From IMG/VR virus record IMGVR_UViG_3300030108_003573, positions 1-30,139 of that record: a DNA stretch of 30,139 nt, one strand, 5' to 3'. Each line of letters starts with the position of its first letter. Within the stretch, counting starts at the first letter, position 1. The stretch is from a virus. The position numbers were made by a program, and so were the translations under genes. The notes under the pieces were generated by a model, which saw nothing but the letters and a program-made list of their open reading frames with translations, was not told where the DNA came from and did no database searches. Positions 12,857 to 21,148 of this stretch are shown in pieces.

Positions 12857-15279
12857 CCACATTTCGCATACCCGCACTGAGTGCAAGTTGCGCATCCCTC
12901 CACGTATATTAGTCCTTCGGCGCCACACGAGGGGCAAGTTTTTTCAGAAGCGCGTTCTCCATCCTTGATATAATTCTTGAGGATACGAGCAATACATCTA
13001 GAAAAACTAAACATATCGCTCTCTCTATTCTTTTGTAACTGCTCCACAACATAATTAATCTTCGCTCCGTGTCGTAGTGATAGTGAAATCATTCTGGTAA
13101 AGATTGAGTTATTGGGATTGTCGAACACCTTTACAACATTCTTGATGAGAACCTCATCTTCACCTTCGCCAAATCGTAGGTCATATACAGAGTTCATTGT
13201 CTTGCGAGGATGCTTAACGATCATTCCAGTCTTATACTTTCTTGGAATCTCGATCAAGTTTGCTAAGCCGCCCATGACCTCATAGGGCTTGCCTTCCCAG
13301 AGCCCCACAAGAAACACCCACTTTTCTCCACCGATTGTGGTATGATGGATGTCGCAGGGCAGCTCCTTGGGGCGCTTTGGCGCACCGTGCTGTGGGAAAT
13401 CTTCCTTGGTCTCTTCCTCGTTGGTTACAAGGACACCGGAGCGGGAACCGTCCACGTAGACGGTGATTCCCTTAAGACCCAGCTTCCAGCCCTCCAGATA
13501 AAGCTCGGCGACCGTAGAGGGGTCTGTCCCCTTGGGTAGGTTGATCGTTGAACTGATGGAGTGATCAATGTGCTGCTGAATCGCAGACTGAATCTTGACC
13601 CTCTGCTGCCAGTCAATGCCATCGCTTTCGGTGAAGAAGGCTGGCACTTGATCATCGCTTAGTCGATGCTGCTGTAGGTATTCTCTCACATTGTGGTGAA
13701 ATACCCTAAACTCTTTCCAACGATCGCCTAGCTCGTCAACGAAATCAGCCTCTTGGTCGGTCTCGTTGTGAGAAAGCTTGCGCCTTCTGGTGTACCAGTT
13801 ACGAAAAACAGGCTCAAGTCCAGAGCTGGTCTGTGACATAATCGAGACGCTGCCGGTAGGGGCGTTGGTAAGAATAGAAATGTTCCTTCTTCCAGACTCC
13901 TTGATGGCGTCCTGTAGGTCTTGTGGAAGAGACTGAATGAACCCGTTATCACACTCTGTCTCCCAATCAAAAACAGGGAAAGCTCCGCGCTGTTTTGCCA
14001 GCTCCACGCTCTGGCTATAAGCGGTAACCTTGAGGGTCTCATAGATGCGGTCAATAACCTCTAGCGCCTCGGGTGAGTCGTAAGCCATCCCTAGACCGGC
14101 AATGGCGTCTGCCAAGCCATGGGTTCCGAGACCGGTGCGGCGACCCTTAGTGCATGCCTCAAGTAGGTTGGTCCATAGCTCGCGCTCATCCGGCGTGTCA
14201 GCGGCACGAAGGATAGACTCTAGCTTTTCTACCTCTAGCTCCACAAGGTCGTCAGAGAGGCGCATAGCCTTGCGTACAGTGTCCGCAAACTCCTCTAGAT
14301 CAAAGTGAGCGTGCTCCGTCCAGCGCTGCTTAACAAAGTTCTTAAGGTTGACTGAGATAAGGCGACAGCTATCATACGCTGATAATGGAATCTCACCGCA
14401 GGGGTTGGTCGTCAGGGTCTTGAACCCCTGAGCGCTGTAAGACTCGGCTGGTAAGTTCTTTGTGATGTTGTCCCACATAAGAATGCCGGGTTCAGCAGTC
14501 TTGGTGGCAGACTCTACAATGTCGTGCCAGACGTCGCGCGCCTTTACAATCGTGGTATATTGAGGGGCGGGTGCCCCCACGGGGAAATGAAGCTCATAGT
14601 CTTCATCGTTCATCACAGCCCTCATAAAGTCGTCCGTAATACGAACTGAGACGTTTGCTCCAGTGACCTTAGTAAGGTCGTGCTTCATCTTGATGAACTC
14701 CGTCACATCGGGGTGACGGACGTCCATGCTGATCATCAGGGCGCCTCGACGACCGTTCTGCCCAATCATACGACAAATATAAGAATACAGGTCAGCAAAG
14801 CTCCAAGCGCCAGTAGTCGTCCCAGCTGAATTATTGACAGGAGTATCTTGAGGGCGAAGATTGCTAAGGTCAAGACCAACACCGCAACGGCGCTTAAATA
14901 AATTGGCGAGGTGCTTACCAGCATCCATGATGGAAGAAATGTTATCAGCAGGACTGTCCACCACGACACAATTTGAGAGAGAAACGTTAACATAATTATT
15001 TCCAATACCCATCATAGGTGACCCTTGAGGGACCACCTTGTTAAATCCTCTTAAAAGTTCATAAATCTCTTCATATGAGAGTGCATCAGAGCCACCAAAC
15101 TTCTCTTCAATTCGAGCAAACTCTTTTGCCATACGAACATGCATATCATCTGGCGTGAGTTCTGTAAGATTGCCCTGCTTGTCCTTAAGGCAATACTTTG
15201 TCATAAAGACGTTGGTGGCAAGTTCATCACCACCGAAATACTCTAAAGTCTTTGCTCTAACCTCTTCTTCGCTATACAT
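12853..15279 (-). CDS. nrdJ: Adenosylcobalamin-dependent (class II) ribonucleotide reductase
   Basis: An 808-residue class II reductase, making deoxyribonucleotides using a B12 radical and needing no separate small subunit. Core signatures are LSNCVVV (Cys104, first redox Cys), RRCGVGLDLSNLRP (~131-143), NPCGEIPLS with Asn292, Cys294 (thiyl radical) and Glu296, and NAPTGSVSIM (472-481) at the phosphate site. The C-terminus has a Cys-rich tail (Cys782, 785, 796, 799, 802, 807) of NrdJ type that relays electrons. No NrdB-like gene is in the window. The frame is open to 15366, but ATG 15279 with AGGGAG upstream starts at the usual NrdJ N-terminus and overlaps the helicase stop by 8 bases. Activity depends on host or imported cobalamin. 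Confidence 0.94.
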   Translation of the reverse strand: MYSEEEVRAKTLEYFGGDELATNVFMTKYCLKDKQGNLTELTPDDMHVRMAKEFARIEEKFGGSDALSYEEIYELLRGFNKVVPQGSPMMGIGNNYVNVSLSNCVVVDSPADNISSIMDAGKHLANLFKRRCGVGLDLSNLRPQDTPVNNSAGTTTGAWSFADLYSYICRMIGQNGRRGALMISMDVRHPDVTEFIKMKHDLTKVTGANVSVRITDDFMRAVMNDEDYELHFPVGAPAPQYTTIVKARDVWHDIVESATKTAEPGILMWDNITKNLPAESYSAQGFKTLTTNPCGEIPLSAYDSCRLISVNLKNFVKQRWTEHAHFDLEEFADTVRKAMRLSDDLVELEVEKLESILRAADTPDERELWTNLLEACTKGRRTGLGTHGLADAIAGLGMAYDSPEALEVIDRIYETLKVTAYSQSVELAKQRGAFPVFDWETECDNGFIQSLPQDLQDAIKESGRRNISILTNAPTGSVSIMSQTSSGLEPVFRNWYTRRRKLSHNETDQEADFVDELGDRWKEFRVFHHNVREYLQQHRLSDDQVPAFFTESDGIDWQQRVKIQSAIQQHIDHSISSTINLPKGTDPSTVAELYLEGWKLGLKGITVYVDGSRSGVLVTNEEETKEDFPQHGAPKRPKELPCDIHHTTIGGEKWVFLVGLWEGKPYEVMGGLANLIEIPRKYKTGMIVKHPRKTMNSVYDLRFGEGEDEVLIKNVVKVFDNPNNSIFTRMISLSLRHGAKINYVVEQLQKNRESDMFSFSRCIARILKNYIKDGERASEKTCPSCGAEGLIYVEGCATCTQCGYAKCG

Positions 15280-16654
15280 TTTTCTTTGCTCCCTGCTTCT
15301 TGAACTTCTTATACTTATCAAAAAGATGTTGCGACTGCTCCTTTGAAGAGGGTGCCTGAGAAGCATTTAGTGTTTCTTCAGTTGCCGGTGGCAACACCTT
15401 AATAGATACATTTGAGGTATCCATAAAAATTGGATATACTAGTCCGTCTGGACCATTTCTGTTTTTGGCGATGAACACGCGACCACCATTTACCACCTTG
15501 TCTTCAATCGTCCGAGAGATTGAGAAGATGAAGTCAGCCACGAAACACTTGTTGAAAGCTTCTGAGATTGACTCCATTGTGATGACTTCGGCGTTGAGAC
15601 CGGAGCGGTTTGTCTGTGATGCGGTCCACAGGCACATCTTGAACTCCTGCGCCATTCCGCGCAAGTCCTCGTATGTGTTCTCTAGTTCGTGACGACGCTC
15701 TCGCTGCACCGACGCAGGGCGCAAAAGGTCAGCGTAATCAACCAAGACCATGTCCACCTCGACACCCCGATTTCGCAGCTTTTCCAAATGCGCCTTGATT
15801 GTATTTGTGCTCGCTGACCGAGTGGGGTATTCCTTAATAATTAGTTCCCCAGGAACATCTTTCACCATTTCATAAATCTGTTCTTTGAGAGGAATTAGCT
15901 CGTTCAAGGGTAGTCCTGTGAGGCAACTGTCGAACCGCCCACCGACCACGGTGTCCTGCAATTCTAGAGTATAATATACCACAGTTTTGCCTGCTTTTAC
16001 AGCCTGAGCGCCGATATGTACAAGCGCCATTGACTTGCCTGCGCCGGTTGGGGCGATAACCACACCCAACTCGCCTTTGCCCAAGCCGCCCTTGCAAATA
16101 TCGTCCATCTCCTTCCAGCCGGTGCCAATCGGATTGCGAGCCTTGAACTGAAAGCGGGCTTCAAAGTCCTTGAAGTAGTCATATCCGAAGTCGTTGTCGG
16201 AACCCAGGATTAGGGCGTCGTTGATGGTCTTGGCAATCTCGTCAAATGAAGAATTCTGTAGCAATTCCACAGACTTGAGCATTGCTTCCTTGAGCTTCTG
16301 CTTCTTGCAAAACTCAAGCGACGTATCCTTGATATACTTGCTGTCGCGGATGTCTTGGTCATAGATGCGGGCGTAATAATCACGAATCTGCTTTTGAATC
16401 GCGTCGTTTTCATTCTCCAGGTCAGACCGGAGAATCGTAAGCATAATCTTGGGCGACGGATGGACGCCATACTTGTCACGATACGAGAATATCTTCTTGA
16501 TGAAGACCTGAAGATATTTTAGCTCAAAGAAGTTGTAGTCCAGAACTTCTGAAATCTGGTCTGCGAACGGACGGTCCTGCAGGACAAGTTGACACAGGCT
16601 TTCCTGGAACGATTTGCCAAACCTGCTAAAGTCAACCTTGTCGTTGTTCGTCAT
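15272..16654 (-). CDS. Replicative DNA helicase, DnaB/T4 gp41-like
   Basis: A 460-residue RecA-fold hexameric helicase that unwinds DNA at the fork. The N-terminal ~150 residues are helical, like the DnaB/gp41 primase-interaction domain. The C-terminal ATPase domain has Walker A APTGAGKS (201-208), catalytic Glu231 in YYTLELQD, Walker B DMVLVDYADLL (301-311), and TASQTNRSG with the sensor Gln347. A Lys-rich tail ends KKFKKQGAKKNV. ATG 16654 (MTNNDKVDFS) is chosen over the open frame to 16690 because the -10 of the promoter lies inside the longer version and AGGGGG stands just before 16654. No primase is found in the window. Confidence 0.92.
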   Translation of the reverse strand: MTNNDKVDFSRFGKSFQESLCQLVLQDRPFADQISEVLDYNFFELKYLQVFIKKIFSYRDKYGVHPSPKIMLTILRSDLENENDAIQKQIRDYYARIYDQDIRDSKYIKDTSLEFCKKQKLKEAMLKSVELLQNSSFDEIAKTINDALILGSDNDFGYDYFKDFEARFQFKARNPIGTGWKEMDDICKGGLGKGELGVVIAPTGAGKSMALVHIGAQAVKAGKTVVYYTLELQDTVVGGRFDSCLTGLPLNELIPLKEQIYEMVKDVPGELIIKEYPTRSASTNTIKAHLEKLRNRGVEVDMVLVDYADLLRPASVQRERRHELENTYEDLRGMAQEFKMCLWTASQTNRSGLNAEVITMESISEAFNKCFVADFIFSISRTIEDKVVNGGRVFIAKNRNGPDGLVYPIFMDTSNVSIKVLPPATEETLNASQAPSSKEQSQHLFDKYKKFKKQGAKKNV

Positions 16655-16672
16655 CGAACCCCCTACCATTGT

Positions 16673-16700
16673 ATTATACATAAATCTCAAGAATTTTCAA
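16673..16700 (-). promoter_or_regulatory. Sigma-70-type promoter for the helicase and nrdJ
   Basis: Minus-strand TTGAAA (16695-16700), 16-base spacer, TATAAT (16673-16678). It overlaps the end of the exonuclease gene and lies about 20 bases before the helicase ATG, so the predicted leader is very short. Confidence 0.6.
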
Positions 16701-17649
16701 GAGAAATTCTTCTCATTGTTGCCGCCAGATCCGACCAGTTTAGCTCCCCAAAGCCAATCTCGTACATAATCTTTGTGATGCCCGTTTTATTAAATCCCAT
16801 ATCGGCGTTTTCAAGCGTATACTTAATTTTCTCTTTACTTTGCACAGAAATCGCGGGAGAATACAACTGCATGAGCTTATAATTATCTTCAATTACAGCT
16901 TTATTTTCAAGAATATTCGTGTGAATTTTAAGTTTCTTTTCTACGTTTTCACAGTGTTCGTAGATGTCACTGAAAGTAAAGGATTTTCCTTCTTGAAGAA
17001 AATTTAGACGCTTTGCGACGGATGGTAGACCGATGCCCCTAATACCTGCTAGGTTGTCACTTGGGTCTCCAACCATCGCTCGTGCCATCGCGAAGTTTGT
17101 TGGGTGGATGCCATATTCTTCAATAACTCTGATACGGTTTAGAAACTGCTTCTGGATAGGACGATACAGAACCACATCATCAGAGCCCAGCAACTGAATA
17201 AAGTCCTTATCGGAGGAGATAATGACCTTTTGCCAGCCTTCATAGACTGGGGCTTGTGCCACGGCACTGATCACATCGTCAGCTTCGACCTCGGGAAACA
17301 TAAACTGAATGACGGGCATATTATTAAGAAGCTCAAAAAGCTCTGTTTGTTGCCACACCTTGTTTTCCATCTCCTCGTCGAGCGACATGTTGCGAACGCT
17401 GCGGTTAAGGCGAATGGGCTTTCGTCCAGACTTATAGTTCTTATTTTGTGCTCGGCGCTTATTACTACCGCCGGCACCGTCCCAACAGATGACTACCTGG
17501 TCTGGCTTCATCTCGCGACACATCTTCTGGAGAATCTTAACAAATCCCTTGATGCCCCCGATGGGTTCTCCGTTAGTGGAGATGCTTGGGTCTACGATAT
17601 AAGCTCTGAAATACATATTCAGGGCGTCAATAATCATAACTCGCTTCAT
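16687..17649 (-). CDS. 5'-3' exonuclease / flap endonuclease (T4 RNase H-like)
   Basis: A 320-residue FEN/XPG-family nuclease that would remove RNA primers and 5' flaps. The N-terminal metal site starts at Asp8 in MIIDALNMYFRA, followed by QVVICWDGAG (Asp57). Then come the FPEVEADDVI cluster (~117-126), ISSDKDFIQLL (~145-155) and the helix-three-turn-helix GDPSDNLAGIRGIGLPSVAK (~193-212), whose Asp residues complete the second metal site and contact duplex DNA. It lacks a polymerase domain; the phage family A polymerase is a separate gene lacking an exonuclease domain. It overlaps the deaminase stop (ATGA) and belongs to the same transcript. Confidence 0.92.
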   Translation of the reverse strand: MKRVMIIDALNMYFRAYIVDPSISTNGEPIGGIKGFVKILQKMCREMKPDQVVICWDGAGGSNKRRAQNKNYKSGRKPIRLNRSVRNMSLDEEMENKVWQQTELFELLNNMPVIQFMFPEVEADDVISAVAQAPVYEGWQKVIISSDKDFIQLLGSDDVVLYRPIQKQFLNRIRVIEEYGIHPTNFAMARAMVGDPSDNLAGIRGIGLPSVAKRLNFLQEGKSFTFSDIYEHCENVEKKLKIHTNILENKAVIEDNYKLMQLYSPAISVQSKEKIKYTLENADMGFNKTGITKIMYEIGFGELNWSDLAATMRRISLENS

Positions 17650-18041
17650 AGTTTCATTCTTCCTACTTCTTCGTCGTTGATGGTGTAGATAACTTCTTTG
17701 ATGCCAACGTGTCGCATAGCTGATTCACACATTGAGCAAGGCTTTGAGAGGCGCGTAGCCCCTGCCTTGCCAACACGAGCCACATACACAGTTGCACCCT
17801 GGGTGAGGGATCTATCCACACCTAGGATGCAACCGAGTTCTGCGTGATGCGTGGCGTGACCTTCGTTCCGATGTCGGAATCGCTGACCCCACGACTTGTA
17901 GCTGTTCTTATTAGCGCTAACGTTAATTACGGTCTTACCACGAGCGAGTACAGCGCCGTGGCGGTATTCGTGAAAATCTGAATTATTCGCAATACGCTTC
18001 GCCAGATCAAGGTGGCGCCGATGACGCTTAGTAATAACCAT
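17646..18041 (-). CDS. Zinc-dependent deoxycytidylate/cytidine deaminase family protein
   Basis: A 131-residue deaminase-fold protein. It has the zinc and proton-shuttle motif HAE (His66-Ala-Glu68) and the two Cys ligands PCSMC (Cys102, Cys105). Following LSKPCSMCESAMRHVGIKEV is the usual family helix and strand. In phages this family generally deaminates dCMP to dUMP, feeding thymidylate synthase; with ThyX and dUTPase in the window that is the likely role. The chain is shorter than T4 dCMP deaminase and lacks its long insertion, so a cytidine or RNA-editing-type deaminase is not excluded. ATG 18041 has GAGGAG upstream and follows a strong promoter. Confidence 0.85.
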   Translation of the reverse strand: MVITKRHRRHLDLAKRIANNSDFHEYRHGAVLARGKTVINVSANKNSYKSWGQRFRHRNEGHATHHAELGCILGVDRSLTQGATVYVARVGKAGATRLSKPCSMCESAMRHVGIKEVIYTINDEEVGRMKL

Positions 18042-18061
18042 GGAGGCTCCTCAGTGTCTAA

Positions 18062-18090
18062 ATAATACAACACTGTAGCCAGAAAGTCAA
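18062..18090 (-). promoter_or_regulatory. Sigma-70-type promoter for the deaminase and exonuclease
   Basis: Minus-strand TTGACT (18085-18090), 17-base spacer, TATTAT (18062-18067): five of six matches in each box. It lies in the 51-base gap between recA and the deaminase. Confidence 0.7.
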
Positions 18091-18092
18091 GA

Positions 18093-19205
18093 CTAATCGT
18101 TATCAGGTTCGTAAAAATCTGCAGCATTTCCTTGCCTCTGGTCAAACCTGAAGATTACCTCTTCGTCCATTACTTCGAGCACACGAGCCTTGAATTTCTC
18201 CTCTGCCATATACTCCATCCAGCGGGATGCCTGGAACTTCTGGGACGTTCCATCGCCCATATCAAGTTCATACCAAGCGCCTCGCTGGGAGATGTGAGAG
18301 GAACCCCTGATGGCGTCGAATAGGCTCTCGTCGTCTTGGATGCCAATTTGGTCACCCCAAAGAATCTTGAAATTACACTGTCGCCCCTGAGTACCAAAGC
18401 GAGACTTTTCTAGCTTCACCTTGACCTCGGAACCAATGCGGAAACCGTTGTCGTCAGTGACGAAAGAAGCCTTCGCCTTACGCCCTGTAAGCCACACGCG
18501 GAGCGAATACGCATAGATCATCGCTTTTCCGCCTGGCGTCACGTAGGGGGTGGTCATAGCCTCCGCTGGCATACGTGTGATATTAGTCTTCAGCTGGTTG
18601 AGGACCAGGAATGTAGATTGCGTATTGGCAATAGGCTGCGTGAGCTTGGACATACCCTTGGCAAGGATACGTGCCTTGACAGCCATTGACGACTGTGGGT
18701 TGAAGTCGCCCTCTACGTCAGAAATAGCTGGAGTTAGTGCGAGAGAATCCCAGATAAACAAAACTCTATTGTCTGTTGCTCCGAGGATTTCCTCGATGGT
18801 CTCCAGCACGAATTCTACGGACGCTGCCTGGACATACAATAGGCTTTCCAGGTCGCATCCAGCCTTTACAAGGAAGGTCGGGTCAATAGCGGACTCTGAA
18901 TCAAAGTATACCACGTCCATACCCATCTTCTGGGCGTTGCCGGCAATCTGTGCTGCCATATAGGACTTGCCTGTAGCCTCTAAGCCGGCGATCTCTACGA
19001 CCTTGCCGACAGGGATACCACCGAGCTTTCCTCGGCAGATGATGGAGTCCAGCCAACGTGAGCCGGTCGGAATCCAGTCCTTTACTTCGGTTGGATTTTC
19101 TTCTGTTAGGTCGTGGGCAACGTTCATGCCCGCCTTTTTATTAATAAGATTTCTCATATCCGCCAAAGACAGCTTTCCTGTCTTGGCTTTTGAAACTCTA
19201 GCCAT
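18093..19205 (-). CDS. RecA/UvsX-like recombinase
   Basis: A 370-residue strand-exchange ATPase that forms filaments on single-stranded DNA for recombination-dependent replication and repair. It has Walker A GLEATGKS (74-81), catalytic Glu104 in YFDSESAID, Walker B VLFIWDSLA (148-156), and a region around STFLVLNQLKTNI with the sensor Gln. TPGGKAMIYAYSLRVWL matches the region after the DNA-binding loop. The C-terminus is acidic (DFYEPDND), as in many recombinases. A GTG at 19211 is in frame, but ATG 19205 with AGGTG upstream gives MARVSKAKTG and is preferred. It is transcribed from its own promoter and followed at once by the deaminase promoter. Confidence 0.93.
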   Translation of the reverse strand: MARVSKAKTGKLSLADMRNLINKKAGMNVAHDLTEENPTEVKDWIPTGSRWLDSIICRGKLGGIPVGKVVEIAGLEATGKSYMAAQIAGNAQKMGMDVVYFDSESAIDPTFLVKAGCDLESLLYVQAASVEFVLETIEEILGATDNRVLFIWDSLALTPAISDVEGDFNPQSSMAVKARILAKGMSKLTQPIANTQSTFLVLNQLKTNITRMPAEAMTTPYVTPGGKAMIYAYSLRVWLTGRKAKASFVTDDNGFRIGSEVKVKLEKSRFGTQGRQCNFKILWGDQIGIQDDESLFDAIRGSSHISQRGAWYELDMGDGTSQKFQASRWMEYMAEEKFKARVLEVMDEEVIFRFDQRQGNAADFYEPDND

Positions 19206-19229
19206 TTTCACCTCGTTTTAGTTTGTTTT

Positions 19230-19258
19230 ATTATAGCACAGAGTGCTATGAAAATCAA
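19230..19258 (-). promoter_or_regulatory. Sigma-70-type promoter for recA
   Basis: Minus-strand TTGATT (19253-19258), 17-base spacer, extended -10 TGCTATAAT (TATAAT at 19230-19235). It shares the 11-mer TGTGCTATAAT with the promoter at 1996-2024. The -35 falls inside the arm of the preceding terminator hairpin. Confidence 0.7.
19233..19249. promoter_or_regulatory. Perfect 7+7 inverted repeat over the recA promoter
   Basis: ATAGCAC and GTGCTAT are separated by AGA. The repeat covers the spacer and half of the -10 box of the recA promoter, where a repressor would block polymerase. It could be an operator. No LexA box (CTG-N10-CAG) is present. Confidence 0.45.
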
Positions 19259-19278
19259 GACAAAACGTTCTTGATTTT
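19251..19278 (-). terminator. Terminator-like hairpin after the putative nuclease gene
   Basis: A 10-base-pair AT-rich stem (19251-19260 with 19269-19278, 8-base loop) begins at the stop codon of the 19278-20336 gene. The 3' arm ends in TTTT on the minus strand. It is weaker than the GC-rich terminators elsewhere in the window. Confidence 0.55.
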
Positions 19279-20336
19279 TACATATCGGCTCGGAGAGCTA
19301 AGCCCCGAACACCGCCTCGCCCACGAACGTCGAACTTTACGCTGGGTGCTATCTTTTTGATAAACTTGTTTGCCTCGTAAAGCTCTCCATTTCCACTATC
19401 ATCCCAAATTAAGAAATAATTTGGAACTGAGCGGGGGTCTGTAAATTTATGTTCACCCAGTGCGGCTTCGCGCACGAGCGCCTCCGAACGCTCCTTACCG
19501 CCAAAGTTAAGAAGCCTATTTAGTAGGAACTGTCGCACCATCTTGATCTTCTCTTTTTCATTAGGCTGTCGACCTTTGAGCTGGGCATATCCTTTTTTAA
19601 CATCAAAATAGTCTCTGACCACATCAGCCATCCGAGAGCGAGCTTGACTGCTAGCGTTAATTACAGCCAAAAAAACAGCCCTTGTTTCATTAGCCTGGGC
19701 ACTAATAAATTGTCCACCCTTTTTCTTGACTGAAATACGCACGCTGCCATCTTTGGATATAATATCAGTTTTAGGTTCCCGGCTTTTTACACCCTGCTCT
19801 TTGTATAGTTGCGTTAGGTCACCCCTTTGTTTTAGCTTTTCAAAGCACTTGCCTTTTAATGCAGGGCTATCAATCTTTGATATGACCTGCATTGCCAATT
19901 CATCAAATTGACTACCGGCGCCGGGTAGGGACTCTCCACAATCAATTCCGCTTGAAGCGTTGATGGCGTTAACTAGGTTTTCCTCAAATTTAGTGGCGCT
20001 TAGTTTACCCTCTGAGCCCTGCTTTAACTCAACAAAATAGACTGGCTGACCATCTCTAAGAACGTAAATTCTGTAAAGTCCGCTGCCGTCTCTCTTTGTT
20101 CCCGCCTGGATCTCTAAATCAAAACCAGGCAGCTGCAGGTTATCTTTAACAAACGATAAGATCTTCTGTCGATCTTGCCGGCTTCCAGTATTTGTAAAAA
20201 TAGCTGAGCGACCACTGGATTTTAGCACCTCTGCTTTCTCAGCTTGGGTTCGCACCGCAGTCAAAAGTGCATCCCTTACCTCATCGGATGTTGCCTCAGA
20301 TATTACATGGCGCCAATTTTCTAAAAGAATTTTCAT
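19278..20336 (-). CDS. Candidate PD-(D/E)xK nuclease next to a Dam methylase
   Basis: A 352-residue protein I do not recognise with certainty. It opens MKILLENWRHVISEA, a helix like that seen at the start of many proteins of large phages. Residues ~99-105 read VYFVELK, and ~187-205 read REPKTDIISKDGSVRISVKK. The second stretch (Asp191, then SVK with Lys204 on the next strand, with an earlier helix Glu119) has the spacing of a PD-(D/E)xK nuclease core. An endonuclease would fit its position directly after a Dam-type methyltransferase. The C-terminal ~130 residues are basic. Start: GTG 20345, ATG 20342 and ATG 20336 are in frame; 20336 is chosen for its AGGG site 8 bases upstream. Alternative: a virion protein with no enzymatic role. 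Confidence 0.6.
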   Translation of the reverse strand: MKILLENWRHVISEATSDEVRDALLTAVRTQAEKAEVLKSSGRSAIFTNTGSRQDRQKILSFVKDNLQLPGFDLEIQAGTKRDGSGLYRIYVLRDGQPVYFVELKQGSEGKLSATKFEENLVNAINASSGIDCGESLPGAGSQFDELAMQVISKIDSPALKGKCFEKLKQRGDLTQLYKEQGVKSREPKTDIISKDGSVRISVKKKGGQFISAQANETRAVFLAVINASSQARSRMADVVRDYFDVKKGYAQLKGRQPNEKEKIKMVRQFLLNRLLNFGGKERSEALVREAALGEHKFTDPRSVPNYFLIWDDSGNGELYEANKFIKKIAPSVKFDVRGRGGVRGLALRADM

Positions 20337-20341
20337 TCGCA

Positions 20342-21148
20342 TCACCCTATAATTAGTATCTCTGAGGACTTACCCATCTTTTTGCCTCCAACGTTTTTCA
20401 TCCCGTAAGCCCATTCGGCTTCGCGGATTTCATAATTGTTGTAGAGGTCTCGGATTTCTTCGCAATCGTTGTAGGACAAGACCCAGCCAGAACGTTGGCT
20501 GAGGATGTCGTAGAGGGCTCTGTGGTCAAAGCCTGCGTGCGTGCTGCCCTGGTCACCATATAGCTTGTCCTTGTCCTCTCCAAGCAGGTATGGCGGGTCG
20601 CAATATAGGAATGCGCCAGGGTGTTTGTTAATTGAAGTTTTAAAATCTTCACAATTAACTGTTATGTTGGGCTCTCGGAAGTTGTAGATACGGTCAATGG
20701 AGCTGTCGGTGAAGCGCTTGTAGGATGCGCGCTTTGACCAACCACCGGAGAACGTTGCCCCGGAAAAGCTACTCCGATTGATTGCGTAGAACTTGGCTGC
20801 GTTAGTAAAAGAGAAGCGGTCGCTCTCTCTCAGCTCGTTCCGAAGACGTATAAAATCCTCTTTTAGAAGTCCTTCGTGCCCTTCAAAGTCAGGATGCTCT
20901 TTTCGGTAAGAATCCGCACAAATCGCCAGCAAACGGGGGTCTGTTAGCAGAGCATCCCAGAACCACACGAGTGGTTCAAAGATGTCGTAAGCGTGGACGG
21001 GTGTCCCTCGGGCAGCAACAGCAAGCTCCACCGACCCACCCCCGAGGAACGGAGAGCAAAGCTCCGTTATGTCCTCGGGGATGAGAGGGAGGATGTGCTT
21101 TACAGCACGAGACTTTCCACCAGGATATCGGAGTGGAGTCTTAGGCAT
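20342..21148 (-). CDS. dam: DNA N6-adenine methyltransferase, Dam (D12) type
   Basis: A 268-residue class D12 methyltransferase that transfers a methyl group from S-adenosylmethionine to adenine N6 in DNA. The SAM-binding motifs are LRYPGGKSR (6-14) and PFLGGGSVEL (33-42). The catalytic motif is DPPY (184-187). The target-recognition region lies between them, with INRSSFSGATFSGGW (~123-137) typical of Dam-like enzymes. GATC is a plausible target by family, but specificity cannot be read from the sequence. Its ATG immediately follows the stop of the ParB-like gene, and its stop lies 5 bases before the putative nuclease start, so all three should be co-expressed. Confidence 0.93.
   Translation of the reverse strand: MPKTPLRYPGGKSRAVKHILPLIPEDITELCSPFLGGGSVELAVAARGTPVHAYDIFEPLVWFWDALLTDPRLLAICADSYRKEHPDFEGHEGLLKEDFIRLRNELRESDRFSFTNAAKFYAINRSSFSGATFSGGWSKRASYKRFTDSSIDRIYNFREPNITVNCEDFKTSINKHPGAFLYCDPPYLLGEDKDKLYGDQGSTHAGFDHRALYDILSQRSGWVLSYNDCEEIRDLYNNYEIREAEWAYGMKNVGGKKMGKSSEILIIG

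Noticed and set aside
15280-15366. 29-residue N-terminal extension of the ribonucleotide reductase
   Set aside because: It overlaps the helicase gene deeply and lacks NrdJ-like sequence; ATG 15279 has a good ribosome site.
16655-16690. 12-residue N-terminal extension of the helicase
   Set aside because: It contains the TATAAT of the helicase promoter, so transcripts from that promoter would not include it.
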